NCBI RefSeq assembly: GCF_002754475.1
Contig: NZ_PEFL01000001.1
Coordinates: forward strand, 2,294,001-2,358,000
Origin: Comamonas sp. 26
Lineage (GTDB): Bacteria > Pseudomonadota > Gammaproteobacteria > Burkholderiales > Burkholderiaceae_C
DNA length: 64,000 nt
Reading direction: 5' to 3'
The notes under the pieces are model-generated. The model made no database searches. It saw only the letters and a program-made list of their open reading frames with translations, and was not told where the DNA came from. The translations under genes were made by a program, and so were the position numbers. Shown one piece after another: positions 18,345-27,916 of the stretch (within the stretch, counting starts at the first letter, position 1; each line of letters opens with the position of its first letter).

Positions 18345-19607
18345 CTACGGCTTTTCCGCCTCGCAAAGCTCTTCGGCGTTTTCCGTCAACTTCACGCGCA
18401 CTAGCTTGCGTGCATCGGCATCAAACACCATCAAATCCGGGCAGTAACGCGGCCCTTGCGGTGTATTTACCTGCTGGTAGCTGGACCCATAGGCCTTGAG
18501 CACGCGCGGGGGCTTGCCCTCCTCAGGCTCGGCCAGCACCTGCAGCTGGTTCTGCCCCATGGTCTCTGCAGGGTTCGCATCACACCAGTCGCCGCTGGGC
18601 TCGCGCCCCAGACTCAGGCCATCGGCTCGCTGGTACAGGCCTGTGGGCCAGCGAATCTGGCCCTGAACATATTGCGGCATTTGATAGCAAGCCATGAGCT
18701 TTCCGCCCTTGCGCACGGGCAGCATATAACTCTCGGCCTGCGCTACCAGCTCCAGCCCCTGTGGCTTCCATGCATAAACATCCACACCATGGCTGCAGCA
18801 ACTGGCACGCCACTCGCTGTAAATGCGCTGAGCCTTGGCATCAAACACAGGGGATGTGATGCCCTGCAAAGCCTGCGGGCCCAGCACAAACTGCTTTTTG
18901 GCCGGGTCATAGAGCCAGGTCGTAGTCGGAATATTCGGCCCTGCAGGCAATTGCTGCGCCTGTGTCAGATCGGGCCAGCCATCAAAATTGGCATCTACCC
19001 AGCTTGGCTGCACCAGCCAGCAACTGCCTTGCGCTGCGGTGGGCAGCTTTTGTTTCAAGCGCCCCTGCTCGTACACATGGATGGCTGAAACGTCCAGTTC
19101 CGTGAGCTGACCGCAGTCGGCCAGTGAGCGAACGGGCTGATTCAGCATCAGCCGCAACTCATAGCGCGTGGCATGAGCAAACGCTGGCGGCTGCAGCGCC
19201 AGATCCACAGGCCAGCGCCGCTTGCCATTCATGGACTGCCACTGCCCCTGCAAACGCGTGGGCGGCATGCCGAAAAAGGCAGCCAGTAACCAGCGCCCCG
19301 TGGGTTTCGCATCGCTGCTGCCCGTCATCGGTGTTTCGGTCAGCTGCCCGCTGGCTGCGCCCTCCAGGTCAATCATCGCGCCGGGACGGTTGCAGGGCTC
19401 ATAGCAATAACTGCCGCCCACCGCACCATCCAGCCGCCACAGCTCAAGCTGCACAGCCTTGCCGGCCAGCGTGCCGCGATAGCTGGCGGACCAGACAGGT
19501 GCCTCGTGGATAGGGGGAACAGCCTCCTGCGCCTGCGCAGGAAAACACAAAGCGCTCAAGGCGGCCCCAATGCTGCACAACGAAAATTTCAAATACGTAG
19601 AAGACAT
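18345..19607 (-). CDS. Exported protein of unknown function with a XAC2610-like NFDG motif
   Basis: A 420-aa protein with a standard signal peptide (cleavage after AQA, about residue 27). The mature part has many cysteines, several possibly paired (YCYEPCN, ASCCSHG), and a calcium-loop-like segment (DANFDGWPDL) seen in XAC2610-type and FG-GAP-like bacterial proteins. The function is not known. ATG 19607 is chosen because AGGT lies just upstream; ATG codons also occur 12-18 bases earlier. It is transcribed alone, divergent from the MFS transporter gene. Confidence 0.65.
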   Translation of the reverse strand: MSSTYLKFSLCSIGAALSALCFPAQAQEAVPPIHEAPVWSASYRGTLAGKAVQLELWRLDGAVGGSYCYEPCNRPGAMIDLEGAASGQLTETPMTGSSDAKPTGRWLLAAFFGMPPTRLQGQWQSMNGKRRWPVDLALQPPAFAHATRYELRLMLNQPVRSLADCGQLTELDVSAIHVYEQGRLKQKLPTAAQGSCWLVQPSWVDANFDGWPDLTQAQQLPAGPNIPTTTWLYDPAKKQFVLGPQALQGITSPVFDAKAQRIYSEWRASCCSHGVDVYAWKPQGLELVAQAESYMLPVRKGGKLMACYQMPQYVQGQIRWPTGLYQRADGLSLGREPSGDWCDANPAETMGQNQLQVLAEPEEGKPPRVLKAYGSSYQQVNTPQGPRYCPDLMVFDADARKLVRVKLTENAEELCEAEKP

Positions 19608-19717
19608 AGGTACCTGCATCATCAATTTATTATTTGCATGCCAATCGGTTGTGCACCGTCAATTTGAATACGGCAAGATGTCATTCAGGCTTCTAGCATC
19701 CACAGCCCAAACGATTT

Positions 19718-20911
19718 ATGCAATCAGACAAAAACACACAACAAAATCGCAATATGGGCCTGCTGGTCGCAGCCCAATCTCTAGGCGGGGCGTCGCCGCC
19801 CATCATCATCTCGCTAGGCGGGCTGGTGGGGCAGCAGCTGTCGAGCAATCCCACGGCCTCCACCTTGCCGGTCAGCATTTATCAGCTGGGTCTGGCGCTC
19901 TCCACCCTGCCTGCGGCCTGGATCATGAACCGCATGGGCCGCCGCGCTGCCTATGTCCTGGGTGCCATTCTGGGCGTGATCTCGGGCGTGGTCGCTGCGC
20001 AAGGCATTGCGCACAGCAACTTCATCACCTTTTGCATCGGTACGGCGCTGGCCGGTTTTTATGCAGCCTGCGTGCAGAGCTATCGCTTTGCCGCCACTGA
20101 CCTGGTCGGCGAGCCCAGCGAGCAGGCCAAGGCCATTTCACGCGTGATGATTGGCGGGCTGATCGCCGCCATCATCGGTCCGCAGGTGGTGATCTGGACA
20201 CGCGATCTGCAACCGGCCACGCCGTTTGCCGGCAGCTTTTACAGCCAGGCCTTTCTGGCCCTGCTGGCCCTGCCCTTGCTGATGGCACTGCGCCTGCCGC
20301 CGCCCCCGTCCAAAACCTTAGCCAAGGGCGACGCCAGACCGCTGCGCGAGATTGCCCGCACGCCGCAGTTCATCGTCGCCTGCGCGGCCGGCGTGGTCAG
20401 CTATGGACTGATGGCGTTTTTGATGACGGCAGCGCCCATGGCGATGGTGGGCTGCGGTCACAGCGTGGGCGAGGCGGCCATGGGCATTCAATGGCATGTG
20501 CTGGCCATGTTTGCGCCCAGCTTTTTCACCGGCCGCCTGATTGCACGTTTTGGCAAACGTTCCATCACCGCCTTGGGGCTGCTGATGATTGGCGCGGCGG
20601 GAGCGCTGGCTTTGATGGGCCTGGATATCTTCCATTTCTGGGGCTCGCTGATCCTGCTGGGTGTGGGCTGGAACTTCGGCTTTATCGGCGCCACGGCCAT
20701 GCTCACCGAGTGCTACCGCCCCTCGGAGCGCGCCAAGGTACAGGCGCTCAATGACTTTCTGGTCTTCGGCACGGTAGCCGTGGCCTCTTTCGGTTCAGGC
20801 CAGCTGCTGCACAGCGCCGGCTGGAACGGCATCAACATCGGCATGCTGCCCCTAGTAGCTGTGGTGCTGCTGGGCCTGCAAGCCCAGCGACAAAAGTCAG
20901 TAGCCCGCTAA
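19718..20911 (+). CDS. MFS transporter
   Basis: Twelve-helix inner-membrane permease of 397 aa. The loop between helices 2 and 3 carries the family signature in the form NRMGRRAAYVLG. The second half has a similar RFGKRSITALG segment, and a conserved ECYRPSERAKVQALNDF loop follows near residue 335. This subgroup is annotated as YfcJ-like or uncharacterised exporters; the substrate cannot be told. It is monocistronic, and a half-copy of the ATAGCTG repeat follows the stop at about 20916. Confidence 0.85.
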   Translation: MQSDKNTQQNRNMGLLVAAQSLGGASPPIIISLGGLVGQQLSSNPTASTLPVSIYQLGLALSTLPAAWIMNRMGRRAAYVLGAILGVISGVVAAQGIAHSNFITFCIGTALAGFYAACVQSYRFAATDLVGEPSEQAKAISRVMIGGLIAAIIGPQVVIWTRDLQPATPFAGSFYSQAFLALLALPLLMALRLPPPPSKTLAKGDARPLREIARTPQFIVACAAGVVSYGLMAFLMTAAPMAMVGCGHSVGEAAMGIQWHVLAMFAPSFFTGRLIARFGKRSITALGLLMIGAAGALALMGLDIFHFWGSLILLGVGWNFGFIGATAMLTECYRPSERAKVQALNDFLVFGTVAVASFGSGQLLHSAGWNGINIGMLPLVAVVLLGLQAQRQKSVAR

Positions 20912-20960
20912 AACCATAGCTTCTTGCGCTTACCCTGTATTGGTTTGAGGCCGATTTGGC

Positions 20961-22103
20961 TCATTTTTTCTCAACAGGCTGCCGCACTCCCAGCCAGAGC
21001 ACGGCCAGCCAGGTCAGCAATGCCATGCTGGCCAGCCAGGCCAGTTGCGACAAACCTGCCAACAAGGGCGCACCCAGCTGATTGAAACGCAGCGAGGCCT
21101 CTATCCCCGCCGTGCTGGGCGAAAGCCAGCGCAGCCACTGCAGCGGCTCGGGCAAAGCCTCGACCGGCCAGGTGAAGCCCCCGAGAAAGGCCAAGGGAAT
21201 AGAGGTGAACAACACCAGCTGCAAGGCCCGCTCGCGGTCGGCCAGCCACCAGCCCAGCAGGGTGGCACAGCCCACCACAGCAGGTACAAAGCAGGCCAGC
21301 AAGGCAAGTGCCCCCCAGGGGTTGCCGCCATGCGGAAAGTCCTGCCAGACAAAGATCCAGCCAAAATAAAACAGTCCCGCCAGCCAGCCCGGCACACACA
21401 GCGCCAGCAGCCGCGCCAGCCATTGGCGCGCACCGGCACGGTCAGAGCCTTGTTCACGCCAGGTTCCCACCAGCAGCGCGCAGCCCATCAACAAGGTTTG
21501 CTGCAGGATCAGCACGGCCACGGCCGCCACCACAAAGCTGCCATAGCCTTCCGTAAGGTTGAACAAGGCCACGGCCTGCGAATTCACGGGAGAACGCCCC
21601 GCTGCCGCCTGTGGTGCACTTTGCCCACCCGCTTCCAGTCGCTTGATTTCCACGCCTGCAGACACGGTGCCAAAAGCCTCGGCGAAGCCGTATTGCACCT
21701 GCTTGCTCACCAGCGGATAAGCACCATTCGCGTAGACGGGCACGACCACATTCGCGCGGCGCAACACATCGCGCTTGAGATCGCGCGGCAGCAGTGCATA
21801 GCCCATGACCTCACCGCGCAGCAAAGCCTCTCGGGCCTCGCCCTCATCGGCCGTCACCAGTTGCGGATCGATGCGGGGACTGGCATGGGCAAAGCGCAGC
21901 ATTTGCCTCGCCAGACTGGAGTTGTCCTGCACCACGACGGCGACGGGCACACGCTGCACGACCTGGGTACTGTAGAACCAGGGATAGAAAAAGCCGTAAA
22001 GCACCGGTGCGCCCACCAGCAGCAAAAGCGCGCCCTTGTCGCGCAGCATGAGGATCAGACTGTCCAGCCAGAGCCTGAAAAAGCCGATGTCGGAACGGTC
22101 CAT
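20961..22103 (-). CDS. ABC-2 type transporter permease (second of pair)
   Basis: Inner-membrane permease of 380 aa, related to the YhhJ/YbhR group. One N-terminal helix is followed by a large periplasmic domain (about 45-190), then five to six helices, including the family segment FTWPVEALPEPLQWLRWLSPSTAGIE split around residue 310-330. It starts 3 bp after the preceding permease gene and is last in the operon. In well-studied ABC-2 exporters such a pair works with an ATPase, which is not encoded here. Confidence 0.85.
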   Translation of the reverse strand: MDRSDIGFFRLWLDSLILMLRDKGALLLLVGAPVLYGFFYPWFYSTQVVQRVPVAVVVQDNSSLARQMLRFAHASPRIDPQLVTADEGEAREALLRGEVMGYALLPRDLKRDVLRRANVVVPVYANGAYPLVSKQVQYGFAEAFGTVSAGVEIKRLEAGGQSAPQAAAGRSPVNSQAVALFNLTEGYGSFVVAAVAVLILQQTLLMGCALLVGTWREQGSDRAGARQWLARLLALCVPGWLAGLFYFGWIFVWQDFPHGGNPWGALALLACFVPAVVGCATLLGWWLADRERALQLVLFTSIPLAFLGGFTWPVEALPEPLQWLRWLSPSTAGIEASLRFNQLGAPLLAGLSQLAWLASMALLTWLAVLWLGVRQPVEKK

Positions 22104-22106
22104 GAC

Positions 22107-23291
22107 TTAGCGCCCTCCCCATTTTTCGGGCCTGCCCAGACCGCGCAACAAACCCGCCGAGGCCAGCGCCAGCAACACCAGCGCAGCCAGCAGCAGGCCG
22201 GCAACCACGGGCAGGGTCTGCGCCACGGGTGCGCCCATCTGCCACTGCTCGATTTGCAGCCTGGCGTAATGGGTGTAGGGCATGGCCAGTGCCCAACCCC
22301 TGGCACTGTCCGTCATCGCCAGCAAGGGAAAGCCAACGCCGCTGAACGCAAACGCAGGAGCCGACAGCAGGCCTGTGCCTGACAGCGCCGTGCGCAGCGA
22401 CAGCGTTATGCCCGACAGCGCGGCTCCGGCCGCCAGACTCACAGCCACCAGCGCGGCCAGCCCCACGGCAATCCAGCCGATGCTGCCTGCCACCGTCCAG
22501 CCCCGCAGTTGCGCCAGATACAGCAAAGCCGCCATGCCGCAGCCCCACAGCAGCAGCGCAGGCAGCAGCAGCTTGCCCAGCAGCGCCGCAGCCACCGAAG
22601 CCATGCCCGCTGACTGACCACCAGGACTCAGCCAGCCCCCCAGGGTGCGTTCACGCAGCTCGCGCCCCACGGACCATGCACCGGCCGTCATGGCCAGAAT
22701 ATGAATCAGCGCAGGAACCAGGGCAGCGGCCAGAAACTGCTCGTAATTGGTGGAGACATTGAACAGCGCCACCAACTGAGTCTTGATGGGCTCCATCTGC
22801 ACCTGCAGCACCTGGTGGGGCGAGCCGCGCTTGGCCGCCGTCTGCATTTCCACACCGGCCGACAGCGTGCCGACCACCTGCTTCAAGTCACGCTGCAGCA
22901 GGCTGGATGCCGTGGCCAGCTGCGCGTTGTGCAGCAGGGTCACCGTGCCACCACGGCCCTGCTTGACATGGGTTTCCAGATCGGGCGGGATATGGACCAC
23001 GCCATAGACCTCCATGCGCAGCAGCGCGTCCGCTGCCTCGCCCCGATTCAGTACGGTCTGGCGCACATCCAGTCCCGGCGTGGCCTGCAGCATGCGCACC
23101 AGCTGGCGCGACAGCGCAGAGTGGTCTTCGCTCCAGACGGCAATCGGCAAGCGATAGGGCTGGCCTGCGGAAAAAATCCAGCACATCAGCGCCAGCGTCA
23201 GCAGAGGCACCCAGCTGACCATGGCCCAGTCCCAGGGGCTGACTCTGAGCCGACCCCATTCGCGGCGCAAGCTGGCGGTAAAAACGCTCAC
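22107..23291 (-). CDS. ABC-2 type transporter permease (first of pair)
   Basis: Inner-membrane permease of 394 aa with the same plan as its neighbour: one N-terminal helix, a periplasmic domain of about 150 residues, then a cluster of helices. It starts with GTG at 23291 in a GTGA overlap with the membrane fusion protein's stop. It would pair with the downstream permease as a heterodimer. No nucleotide-binding motif is present in it or nearby. Confidence 0.85.
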   Translation of the reverse strand: MSVFTASLRREWGRLRVSPWDWAMVSWVPLLTLALMCWIFSAGQPYRLPIAVWSEDHSALSRQLVRMLQATPGLDVRQTVLNRGEAADALLRMEVYGVVHIPPDLETHVKQGRGGTVTLLHNAQLATASSLLQRDLKQVVGTLSAGVEMQTAAKRGSPHQVLQVQMEPIKTQLVALFNVSTNYEQFLAAALVPALIHILAMTAGAWSVGRELRERTLGGWLSPGGQSAGMASVAAALLGKLLLPALLLWGCGMAALLYLAQLRGWTVAGSIGWIAVGLAALVAVSLAAGAALSGITLSLRTALSGTGLLSAPAFAFSGVGFPLLAMTDSARGWALAMPYTHYARLQIEQWQMGAPVAQTLPVVAGLLLAALVLLALASAGLLRGLGRPEKWGGR

Positions 23292-24364
23292 GCACCGGCT
23301 CCGACAATGCCTTTGACAGTGCCTTCGACGATCACGCTCATGCCAGGACGCGCGCCCTCAATGGGCTGGACGGGCTTGGCTTTCACCTCAAAGGTGCGCG
23401 CATCGAAACCCTGGCTGCCACGTGTAGTGCGCCAGGTGGCAAAGTCGGGCAGCACGCCGAGAAAGTTCACCTCGAACTCGGCCTGCCGGTTTCCCAACGC
23501 CGGCAACCTGCCGGTAAAGCGGCTTTTCATGGCAAAGCGCTGTAACTGGTCCTCCCGCACATTGAGCACCACCCACTGATCGCTCAGATCCACCACCGTC
23601 ACCACCGCCACTCCCTGGGGCGACAGCTCGCCCTGCTTGGCCAGCACATTCGCCACTTCGCCGCCCACGGGGCTGCGCAGCTGCGTCTCGGCTTCGGCGG
23701 CCTTGACCTCGGCCACCACACCATCGACCTGGCGCACCTGCGCGTCCGCTGCGCTCTTGTCTTCCTTGCGCGCGCCGCTGGCCGCCATCTCGTACTGTGC
23801 CTTGGCGGCGCGTGCCTGGGCATCCGAGGCGCGCCAGTTGGTCTGTGCCTCGTCACGCTTCTGGGCAGAGACCAGACCCTGGTTGAACAGGCTTTGCACC
23901 CGGTCGTAAGAAGTCTTGGCCAGATCAGCCGCCGCCTGGGCGCGCTCCCAGCTCAGGCGTGCCATCTGCACTTCTTCGGGACGCGCGCCGTTGCTGGCCT
24001 TTGCGGCCACGGCCTGCGCCGCATCGCGGGCAGCCTGCGCCTGGGCCAGCTTGGCCTGCACCTCGGGGCTGTCCATTTCCACCAGCAAGTCGCCCGGCTG
24101 AATACGCTGCCCCTCGGTCACAAGCACTTTGGAGATGCGTGCCGTCACCTTGGGTGCGATATCGGTTTCACGCGCCTCCATCTGCCCCTGAAAGAAAGGG
24201 GCGGCAGGTTGGGCGGAGCGCCAGAAACCCCAGACGATAAAGATCAGCACCGCAGCCGCGACGATCACCGCCACGACCGGAAGGCGTCTGTCCTTCTGGG
24301 CTGCTCGGCTGGAATCAGGGCTTGAATCATGGCCGGATGGCGGATTGGGTAAAGGTGTATTCAT
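23288..24364 (-). CDS. HlyD-family membrane fusion protein
   Basis: Periplasmic adaptor of 358 aa. A cytoplasmic N-terminus rich in Pro/Ser is followed by a membrane helix (about 29-47), a lipoyl half-motif (GQRIQPGDLLVEMDSPEVQA), an Ala/Lys-rich coiled-coil hairpin, the second lipoyl half (LRSPVGGEVANVLAKQGELS), and a beta-barrel domain. The type is that of YhiI/YbhG adaptors of ABC-2 exporters. ATGA overlaps exist at both ends, with the TolC gene upstream and the permease downstream. Confidence 0.88.
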   Translation of the reverse strand: MNTPLPNPPSGHDSSPDSSRAAQKDRRLPVVAVIVAAAVLIFIVWGFWRSAQPAAPFFQGQMEARETDIAPKVTARISKVLVTEGQRIQPGDLLVEMDSPEVQAKLAQAQAARDAAQAVAAKASNGARPEEVQMARLSWERAQAAADLAKTSYDRVQSLFNQGLVSAQKRDEAQTNWRASDAQARAAKAQYEMAASGARKEDKSAADAQVRQVDGVVAEVKAAEAETQLRSPVGGEVANVLAKQGELSPQGVAVVTVVDLSDQWVVLNVREDQLQRFAMKSRFTGRLPALGNRQAEFEVNFLGVLPDFATWRTTRGSQGFDARTFEVKAKPVQPIEGARPGMSVIVEGTVKGIVGAGA

Positions 24365-25788
24365 GGTGCGTCTGAGGTGATCTGGATATCGGCACGGGCC
24401 ATGTAGCGGCTGAACTCATCGGCCTGCCCTGTACTCTCAAGCAGGGCGGCCAGGGCCTGCACATACTGGTTGGCAACAGAGGCACGCTCGGTCTGCACCT
24501 TGGCCAGATTGAGCTGGGCGTCGATCAAGTCCAGTGCAGTGCTTGTGCCTTCTTTCAGCCCCGCCTGGCGCAGACGCAACAGTTCGCGAGCCAGATTTTC
24601 CTGAGCCTGACCAGCCAGATACTGGCTGCGAGACTGCTCCACGGCCAGCCAGTTCTTCTCGACCAGCAAGCCGATGTCGGAACGCACCTGGGCATCGGTC
24701 AACTCGGCCTGCTCCACCTTGCGCTGGCCTGCTGCCGAAAGCTTGTCACGGTCGATGCTGTCCCACAGCGCCCAGCGCACCGCCACACCAGCCACCCAGT
24801 TGGGCTTGCCCGAGGTGTTGACCTCACGCATGCCAAAGGCCAGCACCTGCGGCTTGCGCAGCGCCTCGGTGGCATCGTGCAAAGATTCGGCCTGGCGGCG
24901 CTTGGCAGCAATCTTGCTCAGACCCGGATGATGACTCTGTGCCGAGTCCAGAAACCGCTGCAGCGGCGGCAATGCTTCGCTGCTGACAAACAAGGGCGAG
25001 CTGGGTCGCACAGCGACATTGGCATGCACGGTGCGCAGCAACGCACTGCGGGCCAGCCGCGCATCGTCATCGGCCTTGCGCGACTGCTGCTGAGCCTCGG
25101 CCAGGGCCGCGCTGGCTTGCAATCGCTCGACCTGGGCAATGACGCCGGCCTTGAGCATGCGTTGGGCCGCGTCATCATGGGCACGCACGCCTTCCAGCGC
25201 GCGCTGGCGTAAGGTTGCAGCCCGTTCGGCCAGCTGGGTTGTGAAATAGCGCTGTACCAGCAGGGTCTGGAGCTGATCCGCACTGCTGGCCGCATCGGCC
25301 ACCGCCTCGTCGGTCATGGCATCGAGCTCGCTGCGCACGGCATTACCCAGTCCGCCCATGTAAAGCGGCCAGACAGCGGCCAGACTGGCCGAAGCCGCTG
25401 TGTCCTTGCGCTGCAAGTTGTAGTTGGACGGCAGGCTGGGCAGCTGCGCCACGGCCCCGCCGAGCTGCGGCGGCAGCAGCGAGATACCGTTACCCAGAGC
25501 ACGCCGTGCAGGGTCCAGGTCCAGATCGACATTGGCCGAATAGCGGTAGCCCAGGCCGATCACGGCCACTGACGGGCCGCCCAGCCCTTCCATGCCTTCG
25601 CGGCGCAAACGTGCGCTGTCCACGGCCTTGGAGGAGGCTGCCAATTGATCCGAACGTTCCAACAAAGCGGCCCTGGCCTGCTCAAAGCTCAGGGAATGGG
25701 CCGCCGGAGCTGTCTGCGCCTGCACCGAGGTCGGCAATGCCGCCGCCATCAGCAGACTTAAGGTCAAGGAAAAGCAGCTGATATTCAT
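24361..25788 (-). CDS. TolC-family outer-membrane efflux protein
   Basis: Outer-membrane channel of 475 aa. A signal peptide ends near residue 24 (SVQAQ), followed by two alpha-helical outer-membrane efflux repeats. It lacks a lipobox, unlike the RND-operon channel at 11369. It is first in the operon TolC - HlyD - ABC-2 permease - ABC-2 permease, so the whole export path except the motor is encoded here. No clear Shine-Dalgarno precedes the ATG at 25788. Confidence 0.85.
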   Translation of the reverse strand: MNISCFSLTLSLLMAAALPTSVQAQTAPAAHSLSFEQARAALLERSDQLAASSKAVDSARLRREGMEGLGGPSVAVIGLGYRYSANVDLDLDPARRALGNGISLLPPQLGGAVAQLPSLPSNYNLQRKDTAASASLAAVWPLYMGGLGNAVRSELDAMTDEAVADAASSADQLQTLLVQRYFTTQLAERAATLRQRALEGVRAHDDAAQRMLKAGVIAQVERLQASAALAEAQQQSRKADDDARLARSALLRTVHANVAVRPSSPLFVSSEALPPLQRFLDSAQSHHPGLSKIAAKRRQAESLHDATEALRKPQVLAFGMREVNTSGKPNWVAGVAVRWALWDSIDRDKLSAAGQRKVEQAELTDAQVRSDIGLLVEKNWLAVEQSRSQYLAGQAQENLARELLRLRQAGLKEGTSTALDLIDAQLNLAKVQTERASVANQYVQALAALLESTGQADEFSRYMARADIQITSDAP

Positions 25789-26445
25789 GAATAGCTAGAG
25801 GCTCGCTTGAATACTGGGGAGAAAACAACGAGATATCCGGGTCCGGATCGAAACAATATTGCAGCACCGGCAGTCTTCCCAAAGCAGCACGCTCTCTGCA
25901 AACACCATATCCGACCCGCTCTTTTCAAAAAGCATTATCCATGGCTGATTGCATGTGCATAGCCTGACTCGCCGGACATCGCCTCTTCCACCGCGCGCAT
26001 GCCGTCGCGGCTGAGATATATCCCGCAGCCTTCTGGTGCTCGAAGATACGGACCAGGACTGTTTTTCGAATCTGGAGAACACCGCGCAACGAGATACGTC
26101 TGCGCGCAATCACCCACGGCTTTAACCCATCGCAACAGCCCACCACTTTGGCACAGCGCTTCGACTCACCTCGCTTGCTATCAATATAAAAGCTGCTTGT
26201 TCCTGATATGAAATGATTTCAAGGACTAAATGGCTTCAACAAACGCCACATTGAGCGCATGCTGCTACGTTTTTGAAAGCACGGCTTACTCCAACACACA
26301 GTCTGCGCGATCTGCGCACACAAATCCTTGCCACAAGCGGGCGAGAGCCGCAAGTAGCCGCTACACTTTGCGCCGCAGGCCTGCGTGACCACGATAATTG
26401 GAACGCGGGCCTTTTTTACCCTTTTCGAGGTTTTCGCGCACCGCC
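25789..26445. other. Intergenic region between divergent transcripts
   Basis: About 650 bp between the TolC-type operon and argA. Short frames occur on the minus strand (for example 25935-26135), but none has a ribosome site or a recognisable product. An AT-rich stretch near 26170-26200 contains a loose ATAGCTG-type repeat (GCTATCAATATAAAAGCTGC). It should hold the promoters of both neighbours; no clear operator was seen. Confidence 0.4.
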
Positions 26446-27792
26446 ATGTCCACCGTCTTCAACTTCACCTTTGTCCCCTGGTTCCGGTCTGTGGCCCCCT
26501 ATATCCACAAGTTCCGACACCAGACCTTTGTGGTGGGCCTGACCGGTGAAGCCATTGATGCAGGCAAGCTCAGCTCCATCGTCCAAGACCTGGCCATGAT
26601 TCAGGCCATGGGCGTCAAAATCGTGCTGGTGCACGGCTTTCGCCCTCAGGTGAACGAGCAGTTGCGCCTCAAAGGCCAGGAGCCGCGCTACTACAACGGC
26701 ATGCGCGTGACCGACTCCATCGCTCTCGACTGCGCGCAAGAAGCCGCAGGCCAGCTGCGCTACGAGATTGAAGCGGCCTTCAGCCAGGGCCTGCCCAACA
26801 CCCCCATGGCCGGCGCGCGCGTCCGCGTGATCTCGGGCAACTTCCTCACCGCCCGCCCCGTGGGCATTGTGGATGGCGTGGACTTCATGCATTCGGGCCT
26901 GGTACGCAAGGTCGATGTGGAAGGTATTCGCAATGCGCTGAACTCTGAAGCCATGGTGCTGGTGTCGCCCTTTGGCTTCTCACCCACGGGCGAAGCCTTC
27001 AACCTCAGCATGGAAGAAGTCGCCACCCGCGTGGCCATTGAACTCAAGGCCGACAAGCTCTTGTTCTTGACCGAAGTGCCTGGCATCCGCATGGATCCCA
27101 CCGGCACCATCGACGAAAACAACCCCATCGATACCGAGCTGCCGCTGGACGCCGCCCGCCGCATGCTGGCCAAGCTGCCCCCAGCACAAGAACCCACCGA
27201 CGTCGGCTTTTACCTGCAGCACTGCGTGCACGCCTGCGAGCATGGCGTGGAGCGCAGCCACATCCTGCCGTTCTCCACCGATGGCGCGCTGCTGCTGGAA
27301 ATTTATGTGCACGACGGCATCGGTACCATGGTCATCGACGAAAAGCTCGAAGAGCTGCGCGAAGCCACGATTGACGATGTGGGCGGCATCATTCAGCTGA
27401 TCGAGCCCTTCGAGCGCGACGGCACGCTGGTCAAGCGCGACCGCACCGAGATCGAGAGCGACATCGCCAGCTACACCATCATTGAGCATGACGGCGTCAT
27501 CTTCGGCTGCGCAGCCCTGCACCCCTACCTCGAATCCAAGACCGCAGAAATGGCCGCCGTCACCGTCTCACCCAAGAGCCAGGGCACGGGCGACGGCGAA
27601 AAACTGCTTAAACGCATAGAGCAACGCGCCCGCGCCCTGGGTTGCGACACCATGTTCGTGCTGACCACGCGCACCATGCACTGGTTTATCAAGCGCGGCT
27701 TTCAGCCCGTGGACCCAGAATGGCTGCCCGAAGCGCGCAAGGCAAAATACAACTGGAGCCGCAAGAGCCAGGTTCTGGTCAAAAAACTGTAG
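26446..27792 (+). CDS. argA: Amino-acid N-acetyltransferase (N-acetylglutamate synthase)
   Basis: First enzyme of arginine biosynthesis: glutamate plus acetyl-CoA gives N-acetylglutamate, in the cytoplasm. The 448-aa protein has an N-terminal amino-acid-kinase-like domain (VLVHGFRPQVNEQL, near residue 65) and a C-terminal GNAT acetyltransferase domain (from about 300, with VSPKSQGTGDGEKLL as the acetyl-CoA loop). This is the classical bacterial ArgA plan and length. The ATG at 26446 fits the conserved start (STVFNFTFVPWFRSVAPYIH). It is monocistronic, ending before a bidirectional terminator; the kinase-like domain is the usual site of arginine feedback inhibition. Confidence 0.95.
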   Translation: MSTVFNFTFVPWFRSVAPYIHKFRHQTFVVGLTGEAIDAGKLSSIVQDLAMIQAMGVKIVLVHGFRPQVNEQLRLKGQEPRYYNGMRVTDSIALDCAQEAAGQLRYEIEAAFSQGLPNTPMAGARVRVISGNFLTARPVGIVDGVDFMHSGLVRKVDVEGIRNALNSEAMVLVSPFGFSPTGEAFNLSMEEVATRVAIELKADKLLFLTEVPGIRMDPTGTIDENNPIDTELPLDAARRMLAKLPPAQEPTDVGFYLQHCVHACEHGVERSHILPFSTDGALLLEIYVHDGIGTMVIDEKLEELREATIDDVGGIIQLIEPFERDGTLVKRDRTEIESDIASYTIIEHDGVIFGCAALHPYLESKTAEMAAVTVSPKSQGTGDGEKLLKRIEQRARALGCDTMFVLTTRTMHWFIKRGFQPVDPEWLPEARKAKYNWSRKSQVLVKKL

Positions 27793-27864
27793 ACGCAGCT
27801 TGGGCCTAGGGGGCCGGCTTGCAATTTTTAATAACTGTCTCGACCCCTGTAATGCTCAACCCAC

Positions 27865-27894
27865 AAAAAAGCCGGCACGAATGCTGGCTTTTTT
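27865..27894. terminator. Bidirectional Rho-independent terminator
   Basis: The stem GCCGGCA / TGCTGGC (one wobble pair) has a 4-base loop and is flanked by six A on the left and six T on the right. It lies between the convergent argA and SDR genes and can serve both. Confidence 0.9.
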
Positions 27895-27916
27895 GCGCGA
27901 CTCAATTGCTTTGAGC

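Noticed and set aside
25935..26135. A 66-codon minus-strand frame upstream of the TolC-type gene
   Set aside because: It ends in a plausible-looking helical segment, but there is no ribosome site or known family, and overlapping frames of similar quality exist.
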